Source: Methylotenera versatilis 301 (GTDB taxonomy: Bacteria > Pseudomonadota > Gammaproteobacteria > Burkholderiales > Methylophilaceae). Taken from it: a DNA stretch of 64,000 bases. The first letter of the stretch is position 1; each line of letters begins with the position of its first letter. The stretch is from positions 1,674,001 to 1,738,000 of the forward strand of contig NC_014207.1 in NCBI RefSeq assembly GCF_000093025.1, read 5' to 3'. Under the pieces are notes generated by a model. It saw only the letters and a program-made list of their open reading frames with translations, was not told the DNA's origin and did no database searches. The translations under genes and the position numbers were made by a program. This document shows positions 20,100 to 28,433 of the stretch, one piece after another.

Positions 20100-21897
20100 C
20101 CTTACCAACATCACATTACAACTCGCGCACCAATCAAATACAACAACGCTATATCAAAATTTTGAAATTCAATTAGATTCTAACTTACTGCTGCAGTTGA
20201 TGGTTAGTTACAACCTAAAAGCCTCTGATGTCACTGGTGACTATGTTTTCAATTCTCTGGTATTTGAACAATTTGTTAAAACTGAACCATATAACGGTGG
20301 CAACAGTGTATTAAAAAACACAACTCACGCTATTAGCAGTTGGCCACAAAAATTAAGCTGGTCTCAACTAAACCAACAAATAAACAACTTTCTGCTTGCT
20401 TGGCTTAACGATTATAAATTAGGCGCAAATTTAGATGCAGCCTTTCTGCTAGCGCGCTGTTTAGAATTAAAATCTAGCAAAAATTCTCAATTTCAGAGCT
20501 TGCTCACCCATCTTATTGCTCGTGTAACAAACCAGCTTGAACTATATAAATTCAGTTATGTGCAAAACTTTGATTTAGATACCGGTCTCCCAAATCAACA
20601 TTTGTTACTCAACTTACTTAACCTGAGCTTAAGTAACATCCAGCAGAATGATTTATCGAAGCCCTCTATTCCAGCTGAGCAAACACATCTAGGTTTGATA
20701 TTAGTCAATCTCAATATTAACTACGGCGAAGCTTCCCAACAGAACTCAGCCACGACTAATTTAATGCTTGCAGCTATGCATACCATACAGCAACACTTAA
20801 ATGATGACGCAACCTTATTTCATGTAGGTGCCATAGATCTAGCGATTTTGATTAACCCATTGAAATCGCCAACTCAATTAAACCTAATCGCAACGAAACT
20901 CTTGCATGCGTTTGAGACAGCACTACCGCTGGAAAATATAACATTAATACTAAACCCACATTTTGGCGCAATCAGCACTTTCAACATACAAACAAACGCC
21001 ATTTCTTTTTATGAGTACGCTAAATTGGCTTTAAATCAGGCGACTATTAAGAACGAACAAATCAAAATCTACGACCAGAATATTTCCTCATCATTCATGA
21101 GTTCACAACTTCTTGATAAAGCGATTATTGAAGCATTACAGCAAAACGAGCTTTCACTGTTCTTACAGCCTATAGTCACGATTAACGATCAATCTTTATT
21201 AGATGAAGTTAGTAGATGCACAAGTGCAGAAGTGTTATTGCGCTGGCAGAGTCAAGAATGGCTATCAATCTCACCTGCGAGGTTACTTGATGTCATCTAT
21301 AAAAAAGGTTTCGGCAAAGTATTTATACGCTGGTTAATCAATAATGCATGTCAGCGTTGCGCTGAATTAGCATCTACCTATCAACACAATGTTTCACTGA
21401 CAATCAATTTAAGCAGTGTGGATTTACTGGATTCAGATTTACCTGAGCTACTCTCACAATCTATTGTGCTTTGGAACATTCCTGCTGAAAGCCTAACGAT
21501 TGAAATCACTGAAAATGACATTTTAGTTGATGAGGTAAAAGTATCACGGGTACTAGATCAAATTATTCAATTAGGCTGCAAACTCGCTCTAGATGATTTC
21601 GGCACAGGTTATTCATCCATGGCACGTCTACGCAACATGCCAATCAACATTGTCAAAATTGATCAAAGCTTTGTACGGAATATCTCCAGCTCGACTCAAG
21701 ATAGGGCCATTGTTAAATCCATCATTAAATTAGCCCATAGCTTGGGTAAAGAGGTGATTGCTGAAGGTGTTGAGGATTTAGCTTGTCTCAACATATTAAA
21801 AGAGATGAATTGTGAGAAAATTCAAGGCTATTACTACGGAAAACCCATGTCTTTCGAAGAGTTTATCACTTGGCTAGATGCATTTAAAATGCCATAG
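20092..21897 (+). CDS. degenerate GGDEF-EAL c-di-GMP phosphodiesterase
   Basis: A ~601-residue protein. The C-terminal EAL domain (about 345-595) keeps every visible catalytic element: EVLLRW for EAL, INLSSVDL (Asn), IEITEND (Glu), LDDFGTGYSSM (Asp-Asp), VKIDQSFV (Lys), EVIAEGVE (Glu) and KIQGYYYGKP (Gln). It should therefore cleave c-di-GMP to pGpG. The central GGDEF-like region begins DTGLPNQHLL, but VGAIDLAIL stands where GGDEF should be, so it cannot be a cyclase and may sense GTP. The ATG at 20092 overlaps the HD-GYP stop by eight bases, implying translational coupling; a GTG at 20077 is possible. Confidence 0.92.
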   Translation: MPNLTNITLQLAHQSNTTTLYQNFEIQLDSNLLLQLMVSYNLKASDVTGDYVFNSLVFEQFVKTEPYNGGNSVLKNTTHAISSWPQKLSWSQLNQQINNFLLAWLNDYKLGANLDAAFLLARCLELKSSKNSQFQSLLTHLIARVTNQLELYKFSYVQNFDLDTGLPNQHLLLNLLNLSLSNIQQNDLSKPSIPAEQTHLGLILVNLNINYGEASQQNSATTNLMLAAMHTIQQHLNDDATLFHVGAIDLAILINPLKSPTQLNLIATKLLHAFETALPLENITLILNPHFGAISTFNIQTNAISFYEYAKLALNQATIKNEQIKIYDQNISSSFMSSQLLDKAIIEALQQNELSLFLQPIVTINDQSLLDEVSRCTSAEVLLRWQSQEWLSISPARLLDVIYKKGFGKVFIRWLINNACQRCAELASTYQHNVSLTINLSSVDLLDSDLPELLSQSIVLWNIPAESLTIEITENDILVDEVKVSRVLDQIIQLGCKLALDDFGTGYSSMARLRNMPINIVKIDQSFVRNISSSTQDRAIVKSIIKLAHSLGKEVIAEGVEDLACLNILKEMNCEKIQGYYYGKPMSFEEFITWLDAFKMP

Positions 21898-21969
21898 CTC
21901 ACTTAAGTTTGAAAAAGCCATTTTAAAAATTTTGAATTACGCTTAGCTTAAAATAATTAACAGTCAGCG

Positions 21970-21975
21970 TATAAT
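21970..21975 (+). promoter_or_regulatory. -10 element of the queD promoter
   Basis: A perfect TATAAT 30 bases before the queD ATG, with no convincing -35 box at 17 bases; TTAAAA lies at a 16-base spacing. No preQ1 riboswitch is visible in this 107-base spacer. Confidence 0.4.
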
Positions 21976-22004
21976 TGCCATACTCTCTCAATTAAGTCAC
22001 CACC

Positions 22005-22445
22005 ATGCAAATTACCACCCGCCTAGAATTTGACGCTGGGCATCGCATTCCAAGCCATAAAAGCCAATGTAAAAACTTGCATGGGCACCGCTATGCCATT
22101 GAAATCACCCTGTCTGGCGACATCATCACCCTTGAAAACGCCTCTGAAAATGGCATGGTGATGGATTTCTCTGACGTAAAAGCCATCGCAAAAAGAGCAG
22201 TCGTTGACGTTTGGGATCATGCATTTTTGGTATATCAGCATGATGCGGAAATATTGGACTTTCTAAACTCACTACCCGACCATAAAACAGTTGTATTCCC
22301 TACCGTACCAACTGCTGAGAACATGGCTGCCGAAGCATTTAAAATACTGAAAAACCAGTATCAAGACACTTATGGCAATCATTTAAAGTTAGAAAAAGTA
22401 CGACTGTATGAAACACCCAACAATTGGGCTGATGCATTAAGTTAA
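22005..22445 (+). CDS. queD: 6-carboxy-5,6,7,8-tetrahydropterin synthase
   Basis: Second step of queuosine synthesis: converts 7,8-dihydroneopterin triphosphate to 6-carboxytetrahydropterin. The 146-residue protein is one T-fold. Zinc ligands His13 (FDAGHRIP), His26 and His28 (LHGH) and the catalytic Cys22 (SQCKN) are in place, and the PTAENMA segment is typical of QueD. The Cys distinguishes it from zinc-only relatives. A pterin role linked to methanopterin is conceivable but not indicated by the neighbours. It converges on rmlB. Confidence 0.92.
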   Translation: MQITTRLEFDAGHRIPSHKSQCKNLHGHRYAIEITLSGDIITLENASENGMVMDFSDVKAIAKRAVVDVWDHAFLVYQHDAEILDFLNSLPDHKTVVFPTVPTAENMAAEAFKILKNQYQDTYGNHLKLEKVRLYETPNNWADALS

Positions 22446-22504
22446 GTTATACCTAAGTGAATGCTATACATGTCGGGTTAAAACCAACTGACATTCTGGT
22501 AGCA

Positions 22505-22534
22505 CTGGAAGCTGACATTGGGTACAGCTTCCAG
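22505..22534. repeat. perfect 10-base inverted repeat between queD and rmlB
   Basis: CTGGAAGCTG and CAGCTTCCAG are separated by ten bases, between two convergent genes and just before the rmlB stop codon. There is no T run on either side, so it is not a standard intrinsic terminator, although a role in 3'-end formation is plausible. Confidence 0.6.
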
Positions 22535-22544
22535 AAACTTACGA

Positions 22545-23630
22545 CTAAGCCATCTCTTCGCCACGTTCGGCGTAATGCTTAGCTACCCAGTGACGATATT
22601 CACCACTCACTACATTAGCTACCCAATCTTGATGATCAAGATACCAATTTACAGTTTTCTCAATCCCCGTTTCAAAGGTCTCTTTTGGCTTCCAGCCTAA
22701 TTGTGTTGCTATTTTTGTAGCATCAATCGCATAGCGTTGATCATGACCTAAGCGATCTTCAACATGAGCAATTTGATCTATATAAGATTTGCCATCCTCA
22801 CGTGGTTTTTTTTCATCTAACATTCTGCAAAGCGTTTTCACTATTTCGATATTGGGTTTTTCATTCCAACCACCTATGTTGTAGACCTCACCCACCTGCC
22901 CCGCTTCTAAAACACGTCTGATTGCAGCACAATGATCTTCTACATACAACCAATCACGAACCTGATGACCAGTGCCATAAATCGGCAATGGTTTACCAGC
23001 GAGTGCGTTATGAATCACTAAAGGTATCAATTTTTCTGGAAAATGATGCGGTCCATAATTATTAGAGCAATTTGTGGTTAATGTCGGCATGCCATAAGTA
23101 TGATGATATGCCCGCACCAAATGATCTGAAGAAGCTTTAGAGGCTGAATATGGACTATTCGGCGCATATGGATGAGTTTCTGTGAATGCTGCATCTGTTT
23201 TACCAAGTGAGCCATACACTTCATCAGTTGAAACGTGTAAAAATCTAAAGTCTTTACGATTTTCTAAACTTAAACTGCCCCAATATGCACGTACAGCTTC
23301 TAACAAATGAAAAGTGCCAACTACATTGGTTTGAATGAAGTCCGCAGGTCCATGAATAGAGCGGTCCACATGGCTTTCTGCGGCAAAATTAACCACCGCA
23401 CAAGGCTTATGTTTGGCTAAGAGCTCCGCGACCAGTGACTGGTCACCAATATCGCCATGCACAAAAATATGCTCTGGATTATGCTGAACTTCTACAAGGT
23501 TTTCTAAGTTACCTGCGTAAGTCAGCTTATCAAGATTGACTATTGGGCCTAAACCCTGCTTGATCCAAGCCAATACAAAATTAGCGCCAATAAAACCAGC
23601 GCCGCCAGTCACAATAATCGTTTTGTTCAT
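22545..23630 (-). CDS. rmlB: dTDP-glucose 4,6-dehydratase
   Basis: Short-chain dehydrogenase-type enzyme in dTDP-rhamnose and related sugar synthesis; converts dTDP-glucose to the 4-keto-6-deoxy sugar. The N-terminal NAD motif is [12 protein letters not shown]. The catalytic region is [11 protein letters not shown] with the family Asp-Glu, and [20 protein letters not shown] gives the YxxxK pair. [17 protein letters not shown] and [14 protein letters not shown] follow. The 361-residue length is standard. The usual partners rmlA, rmlC and rmlD are not in this window, so the gene stands apart from an rml operon or they lie elsewhere. Confidence 0.94.
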   Translation of the reverse strand: MNKTIIVTGGAGFIGANFVLAWIKQGLGPIVNLDKLTYAGNLENLVEVQHNPEHIFVHGDIGDQSLVAELLAKHKPCAVVNFAAESHVDRSIHGPADFIQTNVVGTFHLLEAVRAYWGSLSLENRKDFRFLHVSTDEVYGSLGKTDAAFTETHPYAPNSPYSASKASSDHLVRAYHHTYGMPTLTTNCSNNYGPHHFPEKLIPLVIHNALAGKPLPIYGTGHQVRDWLYVEDHCAAIRRVLEAGQVGEVYNIGGWNEKPNIEIVKTLCRMLDEKKPREDGKSYIDQIAHVEDRLGHDQRYAIDATKIATQLGWKPKETFETGIEKTVNWYLDHQDWVANVVSGEYRHWVAKHYAERGEEMA

Positions 23631-23679
23631 ACAATTAACTTTCTATACTTGAATATCTATATATTGATATTATTTCTGT

Positions 23680-24387
23680 TTATGATTCTGTAGCTTTTGC
23701 TTCAAATTTAGCCCATAAGCAATCACTAGACTTTGCTAATGAAGCGATATATTCATCATGCGCAGAAATCTCTGCCTGATTGGCTAGTTTAACTAACACA
23801 GGCTGCTTAATCTCTTGTATTGCATCACTATTTTTTTGCTGTGGTTTATCCAACTCCATCATCAAGCTATCTTGACCACGCGTCATGGCCATATAGACAT
23901 CGGCGAGTAACTCAGCATCTAGCAACGCACCATGCAACGTTCGCTTAGAGTTATCAATGCCATAATGTTTACATAGTGCATCTAGACTATTACGCTGCCC
24001 CGGACGCATTTCTTTTGCAATTTTGAGGGTATCCGTAATTTTTGCAGTAATAGCCTCAACTGGTTTTTGCTCGATTAACCCAAACTCTCTATTCAGGAAA
24101 CCCACATCAAACGGGGCGTTATGCATGATTAACTCAGAGTCTGCAATAAATGCAATGAGCTCATTCGCAATATCAGCAAAGTGTGGCTTGTCTTGTAAAA
24201 ACTCCAATGAAATCCCATGCACCTCTTGCGCACCTTGATCAATTTCACGGTCTGGGTTCAAATAATAATGAAAATGCTGCTTGGTTAATCGACGATTAAT
24301 CACCTCAACTGCAGCCACCTCAATCACACGGTGGCCTTGCGCGTGATATAAGCCCGTCGTTTCTGTATCTAAAAAGATTTGACGCAT
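23680..24387 (-). CDS. dnaQ: DNA polymerase III epsilon subunit
   Basis: Proofreading 3'-5' exonuclease of the replicative polymerase, DEDDh type. ExoI is FLDTETTGL, ExoII is MHNAPFDVGFLNREF, and ExoIII is HGALLDAELLADVY with the catalytic His and Asp. A C-terminal tail of about 50 residues provides the alpha-subunit contact. The start codon overlaps the rnhA stop by one base (TAATG), so the two are translated together; the dnaQ-rnhA pairing is widespread in proteobacteria. Confidence 0.95.
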   Translation of the reverse strand: MRQIFLDTETTGLYHAQGHRVIEVAAVEVINRRLTKQHFHYYLNPDREIDQGAQEVHGISLEFLQDKPHFADIANELIAFIADSELIMHNAPFDVGFLNREFGLIEQKPVEAITAKITDTLKIAKEMRPGQRNSLDALCKHYGIDNSKRTLHGALLDAELLADVYMAMTRGQDSLMMELDKPQQKNSDAIQEIKQPVLVKLANQAEISAHDEYIASLAKSSDCLWAKFEAKATES

Positions 24388-24845
24388 TACGCTATCGCTC
24401 CTTGTAAAACCTGCTCTACACCTTTATTTGCGAGCATATCTGCCCGCTCATTTCCTGCATTACCAGCATGACCCTTTACCCAGATCCATTGTACGGTGTG
24501 TTGCTGTGCCAATACATCCAAAGCACGCCATAAATCGTCATTTTTAACTGGCTTTTTATCTGCCGTACACCAATTACGCGCTTTCCAACCGACGATCCAC
24601 TCTGTCATGCCTTTTTGTACATAGACAGAATCAGTAAATACTTTGGCATGGCATGATTGATTGAGTGCTTCTAGTGCCCGAATAACGGCCGTTAATTCCA
24701 TACGATTGTTGGTCGTCAACAACTCCCCACCAAACAGCTCTTTTTCACGCCCTGCGTAACTTATCCATGCTCCCCAACCCCCTGGCCCAGGGTTGCCTTT
24801 ACAGGCGCCATCCGCATAAATTTCAATTTCTTTATTCTCGCTCAT
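24387..24845 (-). CDS. rnhA: ribonuclease HI
   Basis: Degrades RNA in RNA-DNA hybrids. The 152-residue protein has the four acidic catalytic positions in [17 protein letters not shown] (Asp), [14 protein letters not shown] (Glu), [12 protein letters not shown] (Asp) and [10 protein letters not shown] (Asp), plus the basic handle region with [16 protein letters not shown]. Length and motifs are those of E. coli RNase HI. It starts six bases after the methyltransferase stop codon and overlaps dnaQ. Confidence 0.96.
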   Translation of the reverse strand: MSENKEIEIYADGACKGNPGPGGWGAWISYAGREKELFGGELLTTNNRMELTAVIRALEALNQSCHAKVFTDSVYVQKGMTEWIVGWKARNWCTADKKPVKNDDLWRALDVLAQQHTVQWIWVKGHAGNAGNERADMLANKGVEQVLQGAIA

Positions 24846-24851
24846 ATACTT

Positions 24852-25640
24852 TTATTTTCTTCTATTGCTTTGTTTTAACAAATCTTTTTGTGTGGGTTTT
24901 GATTGTGTCGGACTTGGAATCAATGTCGATTTTAAAGGTGAAAGCTTCCAACTTGGCTTAATTGGCGTCATACCCACCACGCGCTTTTTAGCCACGACAA
25001 AATACACACCGCCCAGCATAGCACAGCGCCTACTGCTGACCTTATCAAAAAAAGAAAAGCGCTTGTGCCAAGACTGCTGCTCAAAAGGTGGAATATGGCA
25101 GCACATTTCTACCGAAACCACTTCAAAACCAAGCAAGGCCAACCAGTCTTTTAAACGCGTTAAACCTATAAACTTGCCATTCCAAGGATAAGATGAGTTT
25201 TTTGAAGTGATCTTTTTAAGGCCAGCCGTTGCCCCCCACAAACTTAATTGATTAAACCCAGAGATCACCAAATGACCCTCTGGCATCATCACCCTCGCCG
25301 CTTCACGCAAGGTTTGATGTGGACGCTCGCTGAACTCCAGCCGGTGCGGCAACAGTAACAGGTCTATGCTCATGTCTGCAAAAGGCAAAAAATCGTCACT
25401 GCAACTGAGCTGACTTTGTACAGTATCAATTGCAAATTCAGAAGCCACGAATCGATTAGGTATACGAGAATTTCGCAATAATTCCATTTGCGCACACCCC
25501 ATTTGCAAGGCGTTAAATCCAAACAAATCCACTACTGCATGGTCATACAAATATTGTTCTTTAGCTTGTAAATATTGCCCCGAAGTGGAAGCAAGCCAGA
25601 TCTGCAGTTGTTGCTGATTTGAACGAAGCGCTATTGACAT
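24852..25640 (-). CDS. class I SAM-dependent methyltransferase domain protein
   Basis: A 262-residue protein with a weak methyltransferase fold: DLFGFNALQMGC occupies the motif I region, DMSIDLLLLPHRLEFSERPHQTLREAARVMMPEGHLVISGFN is the motif IV-VI region, and a basic C-terminal tail follows. The glycine-rich SAM loop is not canonical, so activity or substrate cannot be inferred. It belongs to the methyltransferase-like group found next to gloB and rnhA in many proteobacteria. It is divergent from gloB with a spacer of ~17 bases, so the promoters must lie inside the neighbouring coding sequence. Confidence 0.8.
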   Translation of the reverse strand: MSIALRSNQQQLQIWLASTSGQYLQAKEQYLYDHAVVDLFGFNALQMGCAQMELLRNSRIPNRFVASEFAIDTVQSQLSCSDDFLPFADMSIDLLLLPHRLEFSERPHQTLREAARVMMPEGHLVISGFNQLSLWGATAGLKKITSKNSSYPWNGKFIGLTRLKDWLALLGFEVVSVEMCCHIPPFEQQSWHKRFSFFDKVSSRRCAMLGGVYFVVAKKRVVGMTPIKPSWKLSPLKSTLIPSPTQSKPTQKDLLKQSNRRK

Positions 25641-25657
25641 TTAAGTACGCAGGCCAA

Positions 25658-26440
25658 ATGATAGATGGTATGAATCATAATCTGCAAATTATACCAATTC
25701 CAGCATTTAAGGATAATTATATCTGGCTTGTGCATAACGACGCCCAAGGCGCTGTGGTAGATCCAGGAGATGCGGCGCCTGTGATTGCAGCCTTAAATCA
25801 TTTAAAGCTAACACTTACAACTATTTTAATCACACACCATCACCATGATCACATTGGCGGTGTGGCAGAGTTACTCGAAGCTTTTCCGCAGGCGATTGTT
25901 TATGCACCCGCCCTTGAACAGTATGCTTTTGAGCATATCGCTATTTCAGAACAAAACAGTGTTCACTTAAAAGACTTAAATATCTCGTTTTCCATTTTAG
26001 ATTTACCAGGTCACACATCAGGTCATATTGCTTATTACTCTGCTCAACATAAGCTTATATTTTGTGGGGACACTCTATTTGGTGCGGGCTGCGGTCGATT
26101 GTTTGAAGGTACTCCAACTCAGATGTATCACTCACTACAAAAACTAGCAGCATTGCCATCGGCAACAAAAGTTTACTGCACTCACGAATACACCATGCAT
26201 AACATTAATTTCGCTCTAACGTTTGAACCGAGCAATCAAATACTGATTGAGCGGCATAAAAATACGCAAAAACTACGTGATTCAAACATTCCTAGCTTGC
26301 CGTCAACTATCGAGTTAGAGTTGGCAACTAATCCTTTTCTGCGTTGTAATCATCAAGAAATTAAATCGTCTATTCAATTGACAAATGCTAGTGAAATTGA
26401 AACTTTCACCAAATTAAGAGAGCTTAGAAATCATTATTAA
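25658..26440 (+). CDS. gloB: hydroxyacylglutathione hydrolase (glyoxalase II)
   Basis: Binuclear zinc beta-lactamase-fold enzyme hydrolysing S-lactoylglutathione. Motifs are THHHHDHIGG (metal ligands), LPGHTSGHIAYY, FCGDTLFGAGCGRLFEGTP and YCTHEYTMHN, with the C-terminal NPFLR segment for glutathione binding. The frame is open from a TTG at 25619 inside the divergent methyltransferase gene. Better starts are the ATG at 25658, after a GCAGGCC element, or the ATG at 25670 that gives MNHNLQIIPIPAFKDNYIW. The protein is ~256-260 residues, the usual size. Confidence 0.94.
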   Translation: MIDGMNHNLQIIPIPAFKDNYIWLVHNDAQGAVVDPGDAAPVIAALNHLKLTLTTILITHHHHDHIGGVAELLEAFPQAIVYAPALEQYAFEHIAISEQNSVHLKDLNISFSILDLPGHTSGHIAYYSAQHKLIFCGDTLFGAGCGRLFEGTPTQMYHSLQKLAALPSATKVYCTHEYTMHNINFALTFEPSNQILIERHKNTQKLRDSNIPSLPSTIELELATNPFLRCNHQEIKSSIQLTNASEIETFTKLRELRNHY

Positions 26441-26546
26441 TCAATTAGATAAAGCTTATTATTAAAGTTAAATTTAATAATAATTAACTTGACTTTAAAC
26501 GTCATATTTTGTTAACATTTGGCTACTTTTTGACTTTGAGTGTTTT

Positions 26547-28403
26547 ATGCTTCACCTAAATTTTGTGCTCAAAGGTCATTTCAACCACAACCTACAACGC
26601 AACATCTCGAGAAATCTTATCAAACTTTCAAGTAAGTTAATTTGGTCAGCATTAATGGCTGCTTCAACCGCTATTCCTAGCTTATCAGCACATGCCGATA
26701 CCAATGTGATGGGCGAAGAAATCATTATCTATTCTGATGATGGCTACAAACCTGCACCTAGAGACCTAGGCGTAATTGACAAGTCGACCAACGAGAAAAC
26801 TACTAGCGATAAATCATCGAGTGATAAAACTATCACAAAAAAACTGGGTGGCAATCGTTTAGGCGACTCATTCGACACCGAACTTCACACCAACGATACA
26901 GATACGCAAGAACCGATAGCAGTTAATAACGACGATCTATGGCAACGCATACGAAATGGCTATGCCATACCAGACAGTACCTCAAGCCTAGTTGCGCGCC
27001 ATGAAGAATGGTATAGCACCCGTCCTGATTATATAAAACGTATGGTTGAGCGTAGTCAAAAGTACTTATTCCATATTGTTGAAGAGGTCGAAAAACGTGG
27101 CATGCCCACTGAAATCGCCTTATTACCAATGATAGAAAGCGCCTATAACCCACAGGCCAACTCTACAAGTAGTGCATCTGGCATTTGGCAATTTGTACCC
27201 GCTACAGGCAAACACTTTGGGCTTAAACAAAATTGGTGGGTAGATAATAGACGCAACGTCACGTTTGCTACTGATGCAGCGCTGACTTACTTACAAAAGC
27301 TATACAACATGTTTGGTGCGTGGGATTTAGCGCTAGCCGCATACAATGCCGGCGAAGGCACAGTTGGGCGCGCTATAGAGCGTAACCGCAAGCTTGGTTT
27401 GCCAACAGACTATGAAAGTCTAGACTTACCAGCAGAAACAAAAAATTATGTTCCCAAGCTACAGGCCATTAAAAACCTAATGACCAACCCTGAGAATTAC
27501 GGGCTTAAAATTCAAACTATTGCTAATACGCCATACTTTGCTAAAGTCACGGCACCCGCTCAGATTGACGCTCATTTGGCTGCAAAACTTGCCGAAATTA
27601 GCGATGATGAGTTTTTAGCACTCAACCCAAGTAATAAGCGACCTGTTATCACAAGCAATGGTGAGAAACACGAATTGCTATTACCTATTTTGTCTGCACA
27701 AACGTTCAGAAACAATCTTGCTGGCTATGATAAGCCTCTTGTGAGTTGGCGTACCTACTTCGCCAAACGCGGAGAGCGTATGGAAAGTATTGCGTCTAAA
27801 TTTGGCATGCAGCTTTCTCAACTACGGATTGTGAATAACCTACCTAGCCAAAACAAAATTAAAAACTCTTCCACAATCTTGGTTCCAAATGGCAATAAAA
27901 CTGATTTCAGTACTGCAAAACCCATCACTAAAACTAATGATGCCGAAGTGGCTCCTGCTTTGGAAAATAATGATGAGATTAACGCCAAACAAGGCTCAGC
28001 GAATATTGACATTAACAACACTGAAACCCCTGTAGAAAACAATGCTGATAAAATTGAACCTGTGAAGCAAGTCAGCGTCACACACAAGGTTAAAAAAGGT
28101 GAGAATATACAAACCATCGCTAAACACTATGGTATTAGCGTAAAGCAGATTATGGCTGCAAATTCACTAAGAAATTACAAACTAAAGGCCGGACAAACTA
28201 TTAAAATTGGGTCTGAAACAGTGAGTGAGCAGTCTAGTAAAAAAACATCAAGCGGCAAATCTAATGATAAAAATACCGAGAAAACTCTTGGTAAAAAATC
28301 AAATGCCAAATCTAAAACTGTTAAGAGATCTGAAACTAGTATCAAAAATAAAGCTAAGAACAAAAGCAAAGCGAGCACTAAAAGAGTAAAGCAGCATAAA
28401 TAA
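26547..28403 (+). CDS. mltD: membrane-bound lytic murein transglycosylase D-like, LysM
   Basis: Cleaves peptidoglycan glycan strands with 1,6-anhydro product formation. A signal segment ends near residue 51 (SLSAHA). An SLT domain (about residues 150-300) has MIESAYNPQANS with the catalytic Glu, SGIWQFVPATGKHFGL and AYNAGEGTVGRAI. A weaker LysM-like region near 385-430 (RGERMESIASKFG) is followed by a clear LysM at about 505-553 (KVKKGENIQTIAKHYGISVKQIMAANSL). The tail is a Lys/Ser-rich stretch of ~60 residues, probably wall-binding. A possible TTGACT -35 box lies upstream. Confidence 0.92.
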   Translation: MLHLNFVLKGHFNHNLQRNISRNLIKLSSKLIWSALMAASTAIPSLSAHADTNVMGEEIIIYSDDGYKPAPRDLGVIDKSTNEKTTSDKSSSDKTITKKLGGNRLGDSFDTELHTNDTDTQEPIAVNNDDLWQRIRNGYAIPDSTSSLVARHEEWYSTRPDYIKRMVERSQKYLFHIVEEVEKRGMPTEIALLPMIESAYNPQANSTSSASGIWQFVPATGKHFGLKQNWWVDNRRNVTFATDAALTYLQKLYNMFGAWDLALAAYNAGEGTVGRAIERNRKLGLPTDYESLDLPAETKNYVPKLQAIKNLMTNPENYGLKIQTIANTPYFAKVTAPAQIDAHLAAKLAEISDDEFLALNPSNKRPVITSNGEKHELLLPILSAQTFRNNLAGYDKPLVSWRTYFAKRGERMESIASKFGMQLSQLRIVNNLPSQNKIKNSSTILVPNGNKTDFSTAKPITKTNDAEVAPALENNDEINAKQGSANIDINNTETPVENNADKIEPVKQVSVTHKVKKGENIQTIAKHYGISVKQIMAANSLRNYKLKAGQTIKIGSETVSEQSSKKTSSGKSNDKNTEKTLGKKSNAKSKTVKRSETSIKNKAKNKSKASTKRVKQHK

Positions 28404-28433
28404 CTACTCGCATAAAATGGCTCTTATGGAGCA

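Noticed and set aside
21898-22004. Possible preQ1 riboswitch before queD
   Set aside because: No short hairpin with the A-rich tail expected for preQ1-I; only a -10 box is visible.
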